Source: Coriobacteriaceae bacterium
GTDB taxonomy: Bacteria; Actinomycetota; Coriobacteriia; Coriobacteriales; Coriobacteriaceae
NCBI GenBank assembly: GCA_902362275.1
Contig: CABIWB010000006.1
Span: 106,474-130,957, forward strand
Direction: 5' to 3'
DNA length: 24,484 nt
The translations under genes and the position numbers were made by a program. This document shows positions 1 to 7,772 of this stretch, one piece after another; the first letter of the stretch is position 1, and every line of letters begins with the position of its first letter. Under the pieces are notes generated by a model that worked only from the letters and a program-made list of their open reading frames with translations, was not told the DNA's origin and ran no database searches.

Positions 1-1
1 G

Positions 2-475
2 ACTGTTGAGCAGGCTGTGGTGGATGCCATTGTTGAGGCTGGGCGTATTGCTCCTTCTGCTTGTAATAATCATCCAACCCGTGTGATGGTGCTGGATACG
101 CCTGAGCTGTTGGAGAAGGCTGCTGCTTGTCAGCCTCGGTTTGCTCGTGATGGGTCTATCTTTGGGGCTCCGCTTGTCTTCCTTATTTGCAGCGTTACCG
201 ATGATGCTTGGGTACGCCCGTATGACCAGATGAATTCCAGTGAAATCGATACGTCCATCGTGTGTGATCAGATGATGATGGAGGCCACCGAGCAGGGCCT
301 GGGAACGTGCTGGGTATGCCATTTTAAGCCTGAGGTGGCAGAGGAGCAGTTCAATCTGCCCAAGGGCGTCTATCCCTATCACATGCTCGTCTGTGGCTAT
401 CCTGCCGACCACATCGCCGATCCTGAGCATCGCGAGGCCCGTACCATTCCCCTCTCCGACTTCCTCCTCAAATAG
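2..475 (+). CDS. Nitroreductase family protein (5' end cut by window edge)
   Basis: Probable FMN-dependent oxidoreductase of the nitroreductase superfamily; the substrate cannot be read from the sequence. The open frame runs back to base 2 (TVEQA before the first GTG at 17), and the residues that follow (VEAGRIAPSACNNHP) match the family's N-terminal FMN-binding segment, which is normally preceded by an RRSVR-type motif. That motif is missing here, so the true start lies left of the window and the GTG at 17 is probably internal. The later segment with GLGTCWVCHF and the C-terminal GYPAD resemble the family's second flavin-contact region. About 158 codons are visible, against a usual 165-200. 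It is the only plus-strand gene and converges on divIVA. Codon use shifts along the gene: T-ending codons dominate the first half and C-ending codons the second. Family assignment is fairly sure; function is unknown. Confidence 0.8.
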   Translation, partial: TVEQAVVDAIVEAGRIAPSACNNHPTRVMVLDTPELLEKAAACQPRFARDGSIFGAPLVFLICSVTDDAWVRPYDQMNSSEIDTSIVCDQMMMEATEQGLGTCWVCHFKPEVAEEQFNLPKGVYPYHMLVCGYPADHIADPEHREARTIPLSDFLLK

Positions 476-519
476 TTTTTGGCACATGCCCTAAAATCTA
501 CCTTTTACCACGCGCCCCG

Positions 520-563
520 CGCCGAGTCCTGCCCTATCGCACGCAGAGCTCGGCGTTTTGTTT
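520..563 (+). terminator. Intrinsic terminator after the nitroreductase gene
   Basis: The arms cGCCGAG (520-526) and CTCGGCg (549-555) pair around a loop of about 22 bases, which may itself fold, and are followed by the T-rich run TTTTGTTT. It lies 45 bases after the stop codon, in the right orientation to end the plus-strand gene. The long loop makes it weaker than the opposing terminator. Confidence 0.6.
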
Positions 564-583
564 CCCAACCCGTATGCAGCCAC

Positions 584-611
584 AAAAAAGGAGCCCGCAG
601 GTGCGAGCTCC
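584..611 (-). terminator. Intrinsic terminator of the divIVA end of the operon
   Basis: On the minus strand a 10-bp stem (GGAGCTCGCA paired with TGCGGGCTCC, one T-G wobble) closes on a 2-base apex and is followed directly by six T residues. It starts about 30 bases after the divIVA stop. It is a classic rho-independent terminator and marks the downstream end of the ylmE-sepF-ylmG-divIVA unit. Confidence 0.9.
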
Positions 612-641
612 TCTTAAGGACACTAGATTGTAGCTCTGGAG

Positions 642-1316
642 CTAGTCCAGGTCGTCGGCGGCAAAGTTGTCGATCGGGGCGAAGGGATCGGCCACGGGGA
701 CAACCGGGTCAGCGACGGGGAGCGGCTCGGCGGGAACAGTCACCGCAGGAGAAGCGGCAGAACCGACCGGCGTGGAGGCCATGAGGTCGGCCGGGAAGGA
801 GTTCTGGGCATCGTCCATAAAGTGCTGGATGAGCTTGAGGTACTCGGCCTTGAACTCCTCACGGGAAGCCTTCAGGCGGTCGATTTCCTCGAGCTCGGCC
901 TGCTTTTCGGTCAAAGCCTGGCGGATAACCTCGCGGGCCTTGGCGTCAGCCTCGTTGCGGATACGTTCAGCGTTCTCATTGGCATCATTGACGATGGTCT
1001 CAGCGGTCTGCTGGGCAGCGATCAGGGCAGCGGAAATCTGGCGCTCCTGAGCGGAGAAGTCAGGGGCGGGAGCAGCCACAGGGGCAGCAGGAACGGCCTG
1101 GTCGGCGGTATCCTGAGCCTGGGCAAGCTGAGCCTGTGCATCGGCAAGCTGCTGCTCGGTAGCAGTCAGACGGCCCTTAAGGTCGACGATCTTAGCGAGC
1201 ATAGCGTCAACCTCGGAAGACAGCGTCTCCAAGAAGACGTCGACCTCGGCAGGATCGTAGCCACGCTTGGCCTCAGAGAAAGTCTGAGCCTGGATGTCTG
1301 CAGGGGTAATAGCCAT
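642..1316 (-). CDS. divIVA: DivIVA domain-containing septum/pole protein
   Basis: Coiled-coil scaffold of the DivIVA/Wag31 family, which binds negatively curved membrane at septa and poles and recruits division or wall-growth proteins. The 224-residue product begins with the family's membrane-binding segment: ADIQAQTFSEAKRGYDPAEVDVFL at residues 5-28 includes the typical F..a.rGYd..eVd.FL pattern. Residues 30-160 are rich in A, E, Q and K with heptad-like spacing, as expected for a long coiled coil. The last ~45 residues are Pro/Val/Ala-rich with PVADP repeated and end in acidic ADDLD. The start has a strong AAAGGAGA ribosome site 7 bases upstream. It is the last gene of the ylm block and is followed by a strong terminator. 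An S4-domain gene (ylmH), often located just before divIVA, is not present. Confidence 0.92.
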   Translation of the reverse strand: MAITPADIQAQTFSEAKRGYDPAEVDVFLETLSSEVDAMLAKIVDLKGRLTATEQQLADAQAQLAQAQDTADQAVPAAPVAAPAPDFSAQERQISAALIAAQQTAETIVNDANENAERIRNEADAKAREVIRQALTEKQAELEEIDRLKASREEFKAEYLKLIQHFMDDAQNSFPADLMASTPVGSAASPAVTVPAEPLPVADPVVPVADPFAPIDNFAADDLD

Positions 1317-1377
1317 AACAAGTCTCCTTTTTCATCGCCTCGGCGCTACACGCCCGACGTAAGTTACTAAGTCAGTT

Positions 1378-1659
1378 CTATACGAGTATACCTATAAGAA
1401 GCTGCAGAACCAGCCTCTGCACCAACTGCAACGCAATAATCGCAACGACCGGCGAAAAATCGATACCGCCCATCGGCGGGATGAAACGACGGAACAGGTT
1501 GAGCCACGGACCGCACACGCTATCGAGCACCGCAGCAATATCCTGAAGCAAACCACCCTGCTTCATGGGAATCCACGTCATAAAGCAGTAGACGACAATG
1601 AGCGTGGAATAGAAGTTGAACAGCGTGTTGACCAGCTGGACGATAGTGTAAATGTTGAT
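1378..1659 (-). CDS. ylmG: YggT/YlmG family membrane protein, apparent non-ATG start
   Basis: Small integral membrane protein of the YggT (YlmG) family, linked to division and membrane or nucleoid organisation in bacteria and plastids; its biochemical role is not established. The first ATG in frame (1581) would remove the first conserved helix, because the family-like helix IVQLVNTLFNFYSTLIVVYC lies upstream of it in the same frame. Between that helix and the preceding sepF stop there is no ATG, GTG or TTG. A GAGGAG ribosome site (1666-1671) sits 6 bases before an ATC codon (1657-1659) and 12 bases before an ATT (1651-1653). I place the start at the ATC, giving 93 residues with two hydrophobic segments (about residues 6-27 and 68-93). 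The frame continues that of sepF, separated only by its TAA, so low-level readthrough is another possibility. Identity is fairly sure; the start is uncertain. Confidence 0.75.
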   Translation of the reverse strand: MNIYTIVQLVNTLFNFYSTLIVVYCFMTWIPMKQGGLLQDIAAVLDSVCGPWLNLFRRFIPPMGGIDFSPVVAIIALQLVQRLVLQLLIGILV

Positions 1660-1680
1660 GGGGATCTCCTCGTCTTGTCT

Positions 1681-2403
1681 TTACTTAAGGTAGCCGTCGG
1701 CACGAAGTTTCTTGAGATCGGAATCTTTGACCTCGCAGCCGGCGGGCAGCACCATGAACACGCGGTCGCCCACCTCCTTGACCGTGGCGCCCAGACCACA
1801 GGCAAAGCCGTAAGAGAAGTCCAAGACGCGCTTGGCAACTTCGGTGCGTACGCCCACAAAAATCAGTGCGACAGGCTGCTTGGTGCGAACGCGGCGCACC
1901 ACGGTCTCCACGTCGTCATAGCTCTCGGGGCGCAGGACATAGGCCGGCAGCTGCGGTGTAGCGTTGATGATATTGCTCGCATAGGCAGAGGCATCGCTCG
2001 GTGCAGGCGCAGGCGCAGCGGCGGCACGGGCGCGGGTGTTCTCGGCGTAGCTAGACGGCGTGTCATAGGCGCCAGGACGATAACCGCTCGCAACGCTGTC
2101 CTGCGAGCGCGAAGGCGGGTTATACGTCGTGGCATGACGGGAGTCATCGCCGACCAGCTGACCGGAGCGCGTATACACGGCAACCGACTCAGCTTCACCA
2201 CGGCGCGTCTGACCAAGCAGGCCGTTGCTCGGCTCGTCTTGGGTGTAGAAGCCCTCGCCCGAAGCACCGCTGTAGCCGTTGCCCTGATAACCATCGTCAT
2301 AGCCGTCATCGTAGCCGTAGTCGTCGTCCTGGCCATAACCCTGGTCGTAACCCTGCTGGCCGCCCAGGTGCATCTTATTTTTAATCTCGTCAAGGAAGCC
2401 CAT
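1681..2403 (-). CDS. sepF: SepF, FtsZ membrane anchor
   Basis: Cytoplasmic division protein that tethers FtsZ to the membrane, and probably the only FtsZ anchor encoded here because ftsA is absent beside ftsZ. The 240 residues start with an amphipathic membrane-targeting helix (MGFLDEIKNKMHLGG), continue through a Tyr/Gly/Asp-rich linker (residues 18-46, seven Tyr and eight Asp) and a Ser/Ala/Pro-rich stretch, and end in the SepF fold from about residue 155 (SYDDVETVVRRVRTKQPVAL, then LDFSYGFACGLG). The start at 2403 is preferred over the upstream ATG at 2454, because it gives the family N-terminus and has GAGAGGA about 7 bases upstream. It lies between ylmE and ylmG, the standard ylm order. 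The tandem acidic/tyrosine linker is longer and more repetitive than usual for this family. Confidence 0.95.
   Translation of the reverse strand: MGFLDEIKNKMHLGGQQGYDQGYGQDDDYGYDDGYDDGYQGNGYSGASGEGFYTQDEPSNGLLGQTRRGEAESVAVYTRSGQLVGDDSRHATTYNPPSRSQDSVASGYRPGAYDTPSSYAENTRARAAAAPAPAPSDASAYASNIINATPQLPAYVLRPESYDDVETVVRRVRTKQPVALIFVGVRTEVAKRVLDFSYGFACGLGATVKEVGDRVFMVLPAGCEVKDSDLKKLRADGYLK
2271..2357. repeat. Low-complexity repeat encoding the SepF Tyr/Gly/Asp linker
   Basis: Imperfect short repeats built from gtagcc, ataacc, gtcgta and ctggtc units on the plus strand encode alternating GY, DDGY and DQGY motifs on the minus strand. The phase keeps the sepF frame open. Such a tract could change in copy number by slippage in steps of 3. 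Confidence 0.6.
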
Positions 2404-2463
2404 GGTTGTGTCCTCTCGCGGTTTAGTGCAGGCGCCCCGATAATCAGTGCGCACTTCAGAGCC

Positions 2464-3201
2464 TTATTTTACTGCAAACTCCGGGCTAAATACTACCCTG
2501 CCCAGGCGAACGAGCGTAGAGCCCTCCTCAAGGGCAGGCTCAAAGTCCTCGCTCATGCCGCAGGAAAGCTCAGGCAGGTTCAAATCGGGATGCGCCGCCT
2601 CCAGCTCATCCCTCAGCTCACGAAGCCCCGCAAAGGTGCGGCGTGCCACATCCTTATTCCCCCGGGGCGCCATAGTCATAAGCCCCTGCACGCAAATTCC
2701 CTCAAGTTCCGCAAGCTCACCCGCGGCGGCGCGAATCTCATCGGGCGAAAAGCCTCCCTTCGACTCCTCACCACTCACATTGACCTCAATGAGCACGCGC
2801 TGGGGGCCGGCAAGCTCGCCTGCCTCAATCTTGCGGACAGCACGGCTCGAGATCGCCTGCGCCAGATGCAGCGAACCCACCGAGTGAATCAGCTCGGCTG
2901 AACCCAGCACTGCATTGATCTTATTGGTCTGGAGGTTGCCGATCATATCGAAGCGCACCTCGGGCAGTTCCGGATGCTCCGCCAGACCCGTGAGCTTGCG
3001 AACCAGCTCCTGTGGGCGGTTCTCGGCAAAATAGCGATACCCCGCCTGGATGGCGGCAACGGTCTCATCGACACCAACGGTCTTGGACACGGCAATGAGG
3101 CGCGCGGCGTCGCGGGGGCGGCCCGCACGATCGAGCGCCGCATAAAAACGTTCCAGAATCTGCTCGCGGCGAGCGCGCATCAAGTCCAAATAGTTATCCA
3201 T
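2464..3201 (-). CDS. ylmE: YggS/YlmE family PLP-binding protein
   Basis: Pyridoxal 5'-phosphate homeostasis protein of the YggS/PROSC family: a single-domain alanine-racemase-like barrel that holds PLP and has no strong enzyme activity of its own. The 245 residues contain the PLP-lysine segment LIAVSKTV near residue 40, the FAENRPQEL motif, the WHxIGNLQTNK-equivalent (FDMIGNLQTNK), the VLIEVNVSGEESKGGF strand and the C-terminal SCGMSEDFEPAL. This is the complete family pattern. The start at 3201 is chosen because GGAGG lies 9 bases upstream; the frame extends further upstream but without family-like sequence. It is the first gene of the ylmE-sepF-ylmG-divIVA block and follows the phoU terminator-like hairpin, so it may have its own promoter, although none is clear. 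Confidence 0.93.
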   Translation of the reverse strand: MDNYLDLMRARREQILERFYAALDRAGRPRDAARLIAVSKTVGVDETVAAIQAGYRYFAENRPQELVRKLTGLAEHPELPEVRFDMIGNLQTNKINAVLGSAELIHSVGSLHLAQAISSRAVRKIEAGELAGPQRVLIEVNVSGEESKGGFSPDEIRAAAGELAELEGICVQGLMTMAPRGNKDVARRTFAGLRELRDELEAAHPDLNLPELSCGMSEDFEPALEEGSTLVRLGRVVFSPEFAVK

Positions 3202-3239
3202 TGCTAATCGCCTCCGCTGACAGCCAAACAAGTAGTCCC

Positions 3240-3283
3240 ATGCTAACGCAAGAGCGCGGCCCCGCATGTGCAAGGCCGCGCTC
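3240..3283 (-). terminator. Strong hairpin between phoU and ylmE, weak T tract
   Basis: A perfect 10-bp GC-rich stem (GAGCGCGGCC at 3274-3283 read on the minus strand, pairing with GGCCGCGCTC at 3252-3261) has a 12-base loop. It is followed by TTGCGTT rather than a clean run of T. It probably ends or attenuates pst-phoU transcription, but some readthrough into ylmE is likely. Confidence 0.55.
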
Positions 3284-3320
3284 ACTTAGGTATTTACAAT
3301 CTTTCGACGAACGGGGTTAC

Positions 3321-4190
3321 TTACTCCTCGTCGTCCTCGCCGTCGTCCTCGTCCTCGTCCTCGTCCTCAAGATGATCGAGCAGGTAGCGAAGACCCTCGC
3401 TGACCTCGTTAACGGGCACCTTGGCAACGTAACGCGCGTCGACGGCGGGTCTCATGATAACACCCTCGCCCGAAGGCACGCGCATGCTCTCGAGCTCATC
3501 CTCATCAGTGCGGGCGATATCGCCGGCGTTCATACGCTGACCAGTCAACAGGAAGGTCAGACGGCAAGCAGCATCGATGGAAATCGAAGCGATGCGATCG
3601 AGGTAGCGCGAAACCATGATGGCGCGGCGCAGGTCGTCATAGTTGCTGTCGTCGTCCATAAAGTCGCCCGTATCCATACGGTTAAAGGTGCGGAAGAACT
3701 TCTCATAGGCGGCGTGCACTGGCTCGTCCTTGACGGCCAGGTTGCAGATGATGGACATGTCATTGGTGACGAGCGCAGAAAGCGAAGAGCCCAGCACCTG
3801 GTAGACGGCCTCAGCCTCGGCCTCAACCGTGCCGACAAGCTCCTTGGGCAGCGAGATGTCGGCCTTGATCATATGACGCGTGGCGCGGCAGATCTGACGG
3901 ACCTTATCGGTCATGCGCTGCAGGTTAAAGTCAACGTAGATGATCGTCTGAAGCAGGCGGAAGTCGGAGGCGACCGGTGACTGCGTGGCGATCAGGTTGT
4001 AGCAGACGGCCTCCAGGTTGGCGCAGCGTGCGTCAATCGAAAGCGAGCGCTTCTTGGTCTTGGTGGCGAGCTTGCGGTCGTCGGTCACATAGGCCTTCAC
4101 GGCATCGTGGAGGGCCAGATCGACGGCCTCGTAGATGCTCAGCATCTCGTGACGGGCCTCGATGAGCTGACGGGAAAACAGTTTGCGCAT
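3321..4190 (-). CDS. phoU: PhoU, phosphate uptake regulator
   Basis: Negative regulator of Pst transport and of PhoR-type signalling. It forms two three-helix bundles with metal-binding E/DxxxD motifs; one is visible at about residues 91-100 (DFNLQRMTDK). The 289-residue protein has the usual helical PhoU body in the first ~225 residues, starting with RQLIEARHEMLSIYEAVDLAL. It then carries an extension of about 65 residues (from IARTDEDELESM) that ends in an almost pure Asp/Glu tail encoded by a hexamer repeat. Typical PhoU proteins have 215-240 residues, so the tail is unusual. TTGGAG lies 6 bases before the start. It follows pstB after 92 bases containing small inverted repeats. No phoR/phoB pair is present in the window. 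Confidence 0.9.
   Translation of the reverse strand: MRKLFSRQLIEARHEMLSIYEAVDLALHDAVKAYVTDDRKLATKTKKRSLSIDARCANLEAVCYNLIATQSPVASDFRLLQTIIYVDFNLQRMTDKVRQICRATRHMIKADISLPKELVGTVEAEAEAVYQVLGSSLSALVTNDMSIICNLAVKDEPVHAAYEKFFRTFNRMDTGDFMDDDSNYDDLRRAIMVSRYLDRIASISIDAACRLTFLLTGQRMNAGDIARTDEDELESMRVPSGEGVIMRPAVDARYVAKVPVNEVSEGLRYLLDHLEDEDEDEDDGEDDEE
3345..3368. repeat. (gtcctc)4 microsatellite in the phoU 3' end
   Basis: Four perfect tandem copies of a six-base unit, flanked by imperfect copies, encode the alternating Glu-Asp tail of PhoU. Loss or gain of one unit would change the tail by two residues without a frameshift. Confidence 0.85.
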
Positions 4191-4210
4191 GGTTCACTCC
4201 AATCAGTTGG

Positions 4211-4231
4211 GTGCGGTCATGCCGCCCGCAC
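4211..4231. repeat. Inverted repeat between pstB and phoU
   Basis: Arms GTGCGG and CCGCAC (6 bp) are separated by 9 bases in the pstB-phoU gap, with no T tract following. It may stabilise the upstream mRNA segment or tune phoU expression; no function can be assigned from sequence alone. Confidence 0.4.
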
Positions 4232-4282
4232 AGTGAATACGCACCGGACTAGGTCCGATCGGCTTGGGACTAGTCGCACCGA

Positions 4283-5086
<804 letters not shown>

Positions 5087-5098
5087 GGGACTCCTTAA

Positions 5099-6004
5099 CT
5101 AGCGACGCTTGCGCGACAGGAAGCGCGCAAACAGGTTGAAGGCCAGAATGATCACCATCAGCAAGAGCGCGGTGCCGTAGGCTGCGTTCATGTTGATGCC
5201 GTCGTTGGCAAGCAGGTACAGATGAACCGTCATGGGGCGGCCGGAATCGAGCGGCGAAATAGGTAGATTGATGGCCTGGCCCATGGTGTAGAGCACCACC
5301 GCGGTCTCGCCAATGGCACGGCCGATGGCGAGGACGATGCCCGTGGCAATACGGCCAAAGGCAGAAGGAAGCACGATCTTGGAGACCACCTGCCACTTGG
5401 TGGCGCCCAGGCCGTACGCGCCCCAACGGATATAGCGCGGAACAGCGCGAATGGCCTCTTCGGTGGTGCGCATGACGATGGGAAGCATCAAGAGCGCGAG
5501 TGCCAGAGCGGCAGAGACCATCGAAAGGCCCAGGCCCATGGCCTCGACAAACAAGGCGTAGCCAAACAGGCCCATAACGATGGAGGGCACCGAAGCCAAA
5601 GCGTCAGCAGCGTAGCGAATGAGCTCGACGACCTTGCCCTGCTTGGCGTACTCGGCCAGATAGACGGCTGCCAGCACAGCGATCGGCGTGCAGATAAGCA
5701 TAGCGAGCGCCGTCACATAGACGGTCGAGACGATCGTGGGCCAAATTCCGCCCTCGGCGTTGACGCCCTGGGGCCAACCGAAGATAAAGTCGAGCGAGAT
5801 ATGCGGCAGGCCGTTAATGACCACGTAGGCGATGATAGCGACCAACACCAGCGTGGTGATGTATGCCGCGGCACGGAACACGCCAAGCATGATCTTGTTG
5901 GACAGGTCCTTGTTGATGCGGCCCTTCTTGCCGTGGGAAAGGGCACGCTTGATGCGCTCGCGCGAAGAGGTCGTATCGGCCGTCGTGTCAACGGAATCGA
6001 ACAT
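5099..6004 (-). CDS. pstA: Phosphate ABC transporter permease PstA
   Basis: Inner-membrane subunit of the phosphate importer. The 301 residues have a polar, basic N-terminus of about 50 residues, a first hydrophobic helix (AAYITTLVLVAIIAYVVI) and further helices typical of the BPD_transp_1 fold. They also carry the EAA coupling loop (AVPRYIRWGAYGLGATKWQ) that docks on PstB. GAGGGGG lies 6 bases before the start, and only 3 bases separate it from the pstC stop, so the two are translated together. The short C-terminal RFLSRKRR is a usual positive-inside end. Confidence 0.95.
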   Translation of the reverse strand: MFDSVDTTADTTSSRERIKRALSHGKKGRINKDLSNKIMLGVFRAAAYITTLVLVAIIAYVVINGLPHISLDFIFGWPQGVNAEGGIWPTIVSTVYVTALAMLICTPIAVLAAVYLAEYAKQGKVVELIRYAADALASVPSIVMGLFGYALFVEAMGLGLSMVSAALALALLMLPIVMRTTEEAIRAVPRYIRWGAYGLGATKWQVVSKIVLPSAFGRIATGIVLAIGRAIGETAVVLYTMGQAINLPISPLDSGRPMTVHLYLLANDGINMNAAYGTALLLMVIILAFNLFARFLSRKRR

Positions 6005-6007
6005 AGC

Positions 6008-6934
6008 CTACCCCCTCTTCTTCTTGGAAATCAGACGGACGATGCCCACCAGCGTGGCGGAGATGATAAACAGGACCACGCCCATGCCAAACAGCGCCGA
6101 GCGGTGCAGACCCGAGGAATAGCTCATGTCGAGGGCGATCTGGCTCGTGAGCGTCGAGATGGGGCTCGCAATGCTGTCGGGAATAACCGGGGCGTTACCC
6201 ACGACCATGAGCACGGCCATGGTCTCGCCGATGGCACGGCCCATACCCAGCACGATGGCATCCACGATACCCAGCTTGGCGGCAGGTAGCACGACCTTAT
6301 AGATGGTCTGCCACTTAGTAGCACCCATAGCATACGATGCCTCGCGAATGCCCATGGGAATGGAATTGAGAGCATCGATGGTGAGTGTCGTGATGGTAGG
6401 GACGATCATGATGGCAAGCACGAACCACGCCGTCAGCGCACCAAAACCAAGACCACCGGTCAGTTGCGCGATAAACGGACGGATGATGATCATGCCAAAG
6501 AAGCCATAGATGATAGAAGGGATGCCGGCCAACAGGTCAACGGCAGGGCTGATGAGCTTGCGCACGCGCTTGCCGGCGATCTCGACCAGGTACACGGCCG
6601 TACCCACACCTAGCGGCACGCCCATGGCGAGCGCACCGACGGTCACCAGACCTGAGCCGGCAAGCAGCGACACGATGCCGTAGTGGCCCTCAGAGGGCGC
6701 CCACGTAAAGCTGAAGAAGTCCGCCAGACCGATATCGGTAAAGACGGGCAGCGCCGAGTACGTGGTAAAGACAAAAATCAGGATGACGGTAACAACCGCC
6801 AAGAACGCGCAGGCAAAGAAGATCCACTGCAGCGCCTTCTCCTTGATATAGGTGCTGCGCGAAACGAGCGCCAGCTCGCGCTTCTTGGGCGTCTGAACAT
6901 TCTGCCCAGTCTGGGAGTTTTCCTGTGCTTCCAT
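6008..6934 (-). CDS. pstC: Phosphate ABC transporter permease PstC
   Basis: Second membrane subunit of the phosphate importer, forming the channel with PstA. It has a hydrophobic first helix (WIFFACAFLAVVTVILIFVF), a periplasmic segment with YSALPVFTDIGLADFF, the family motif DLLAGIPSIIYGFFGM and the EAA loop with YAMGATKWQTIYKVVLPAA. I place the start at the ATG at 6934 (308 residues) because GGGGAG lies 8 bases upstream; a GTG at 6943 in the same frame has no usable spacing. With this start, pstS and pstC are separated by a single base, implying translational coupling. Confidence 0.95.
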   Translation of the reverse strand: MEAQENSQTGQNVQTPKKRELALVSRSTYIKEKALQWIFFACAFLAVVTVILIFVFTTYSALPVFTDIGLADFFSFTWAPSEGHYGIVSLLAGSGLVTVGALAMGVPLGVGTAVYLVEIAGKRVRKLISPAVDLLAGIPSIIYGFFGMIIIRPFIAQLTGGLGFGALTAWFVLAIMIVPTITTLTIDALNSIPMGIREASYAMGATKWQTIYKVVLPAAKLGIVDAIVLGMGRAIGETMAVLMVVGNAPVIPDSIASPISTLTSQIALDMSYSSGLHRSALFGMGVVLFIISATLVGIVRLISKKKRG

Positions 6935-6935
6935 G

Positions 6936-7772
6936 CTACTCACTCCCCTTCTCGTCGTTGGTGACGGGGATAAAGCCCGCCTCGCGAATCTGCTTGTCCA
7001 TCTTCTCGGACGTCACGTAGTCGATGTAATCCTGCGCCTGCTGCGAAGGCGCACCCTTCACAAAGAAGTAGAGGTCACGCGAGATGGGATAGCCGCCGCT
7101 CGCGACCGTCTTCTCGGACGCCTCAACATGGTTGACCGAGACGGCCTTGACCGAGGTCTTGGCGTTGAGGCTCTCGACAAAACCCAGCGAGATGTAGCCA
7201 ATAGCGCCACGCGAGCGGGACACGACATCGCGTACCTGGCCCGTACCAGAAAGAACAGCCGAGCGGCGATCGAACGGCGTGCCGTCCATCACGATGGTGC
7301 GGAAGGCCTCACGCGTGCCAGACGCCTCGTCTCGGTTGATGACCTGAATCTTCAGGTCCTCTCCGCCGACTTCCTTCCAGTTGGTGATCTTGCCGGCATA
7401 GATATCGCGGAGCTGCTCGGTCGAAAGGTTATCGACCGGGTTATCGTCGTTCACGATGACCGCGATACCGTCGTGGGCAATGACGATGGGAGTCAGGCCC
7501 AGATCCTGTTCGTCGGCATTGAGTCCACGGGAGGAGCTGGCGATATCGGCCGTGCCGGCGCTGACGGCCTCGATGCCAGCGGAAGAGCCCAAACCGGAAA
7601 CGAGTACGTCGATGCCGGTCTCCTCCTTAAAGCCCTCTGCCGCAATCTCGGCGATAGGAAGGCAGGTCGTGGAGCCGGCGACGGTAATGGAAGAGGCAGA
7701 AGATCCCGAAGAACAGGCGCACAGCGTAAGCGTAAGCACAGCGGCGCTCAGGACCGATACGATCTTTCTCAT
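6936..7772 (-). CDS. pstS: Phosphate-binding lipoprotein PstS
   Basis: Extracytoplasmic phosphate receptor that feeds PstC/PstA. The 278 residues begin with a lipoprotein signal peptide (positive MRK, hydrophobic core, lipobox LCA-C with Cys20 as the lipid site), then a Ser-rich linker. Phosphate-binding family motifs follow: AGSTTCLPI near residue 32, ASSSRGLNADE, and INRDEASGTREAF. There is no clear Shine-Dalgarno sequence. Its ATG overlaps the ylmD stop as ATGA, so translation probably depends on ribosomes finishing ylmD. This coupling to a peptidoglycan-editing gene is unusual. Confidence 0.95.
   Translation of the reverse strand: MRKIVSVLSAAVLTLTLCACSSGSSASSITVAGSTTCLPIAEIAAEGFKEETGIDVLVSGLGSSAGIEAVSAGTADIASSSRGLNADEQDLGLTPIVIAHDGIAVIVNDDNPVDNLSTEQLRDIYAGKITNWKEVGGEDLKIQVINRDEASGTREAFRTIVMDGTPFDRRSAVLSGTGQVRDVVSRSRGAIGYISLGFVESLNAKTSVKAVSVNHVEASEKTVASGGYPISRDLYFFVKGAPSQQAQDYIDYVTSEKMDKQIREAGFIPVTNDEKGSE

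Noticed and set aside
479..784. Short plus-strand frame after the nitroreductase
   Set aside because: It runs through two terminators and into the antisense of divIVA; no ribosome site or family-like sequence.
1675..2901. Plus-strand frame of 408 codons with a hydrophobic Val/Ala/Ile run
   Set aside because: The apparent membrane segment is the reverse reading of the SepF Tyr/Asp repeat; it also crosses the sepF-ylmE boundary.
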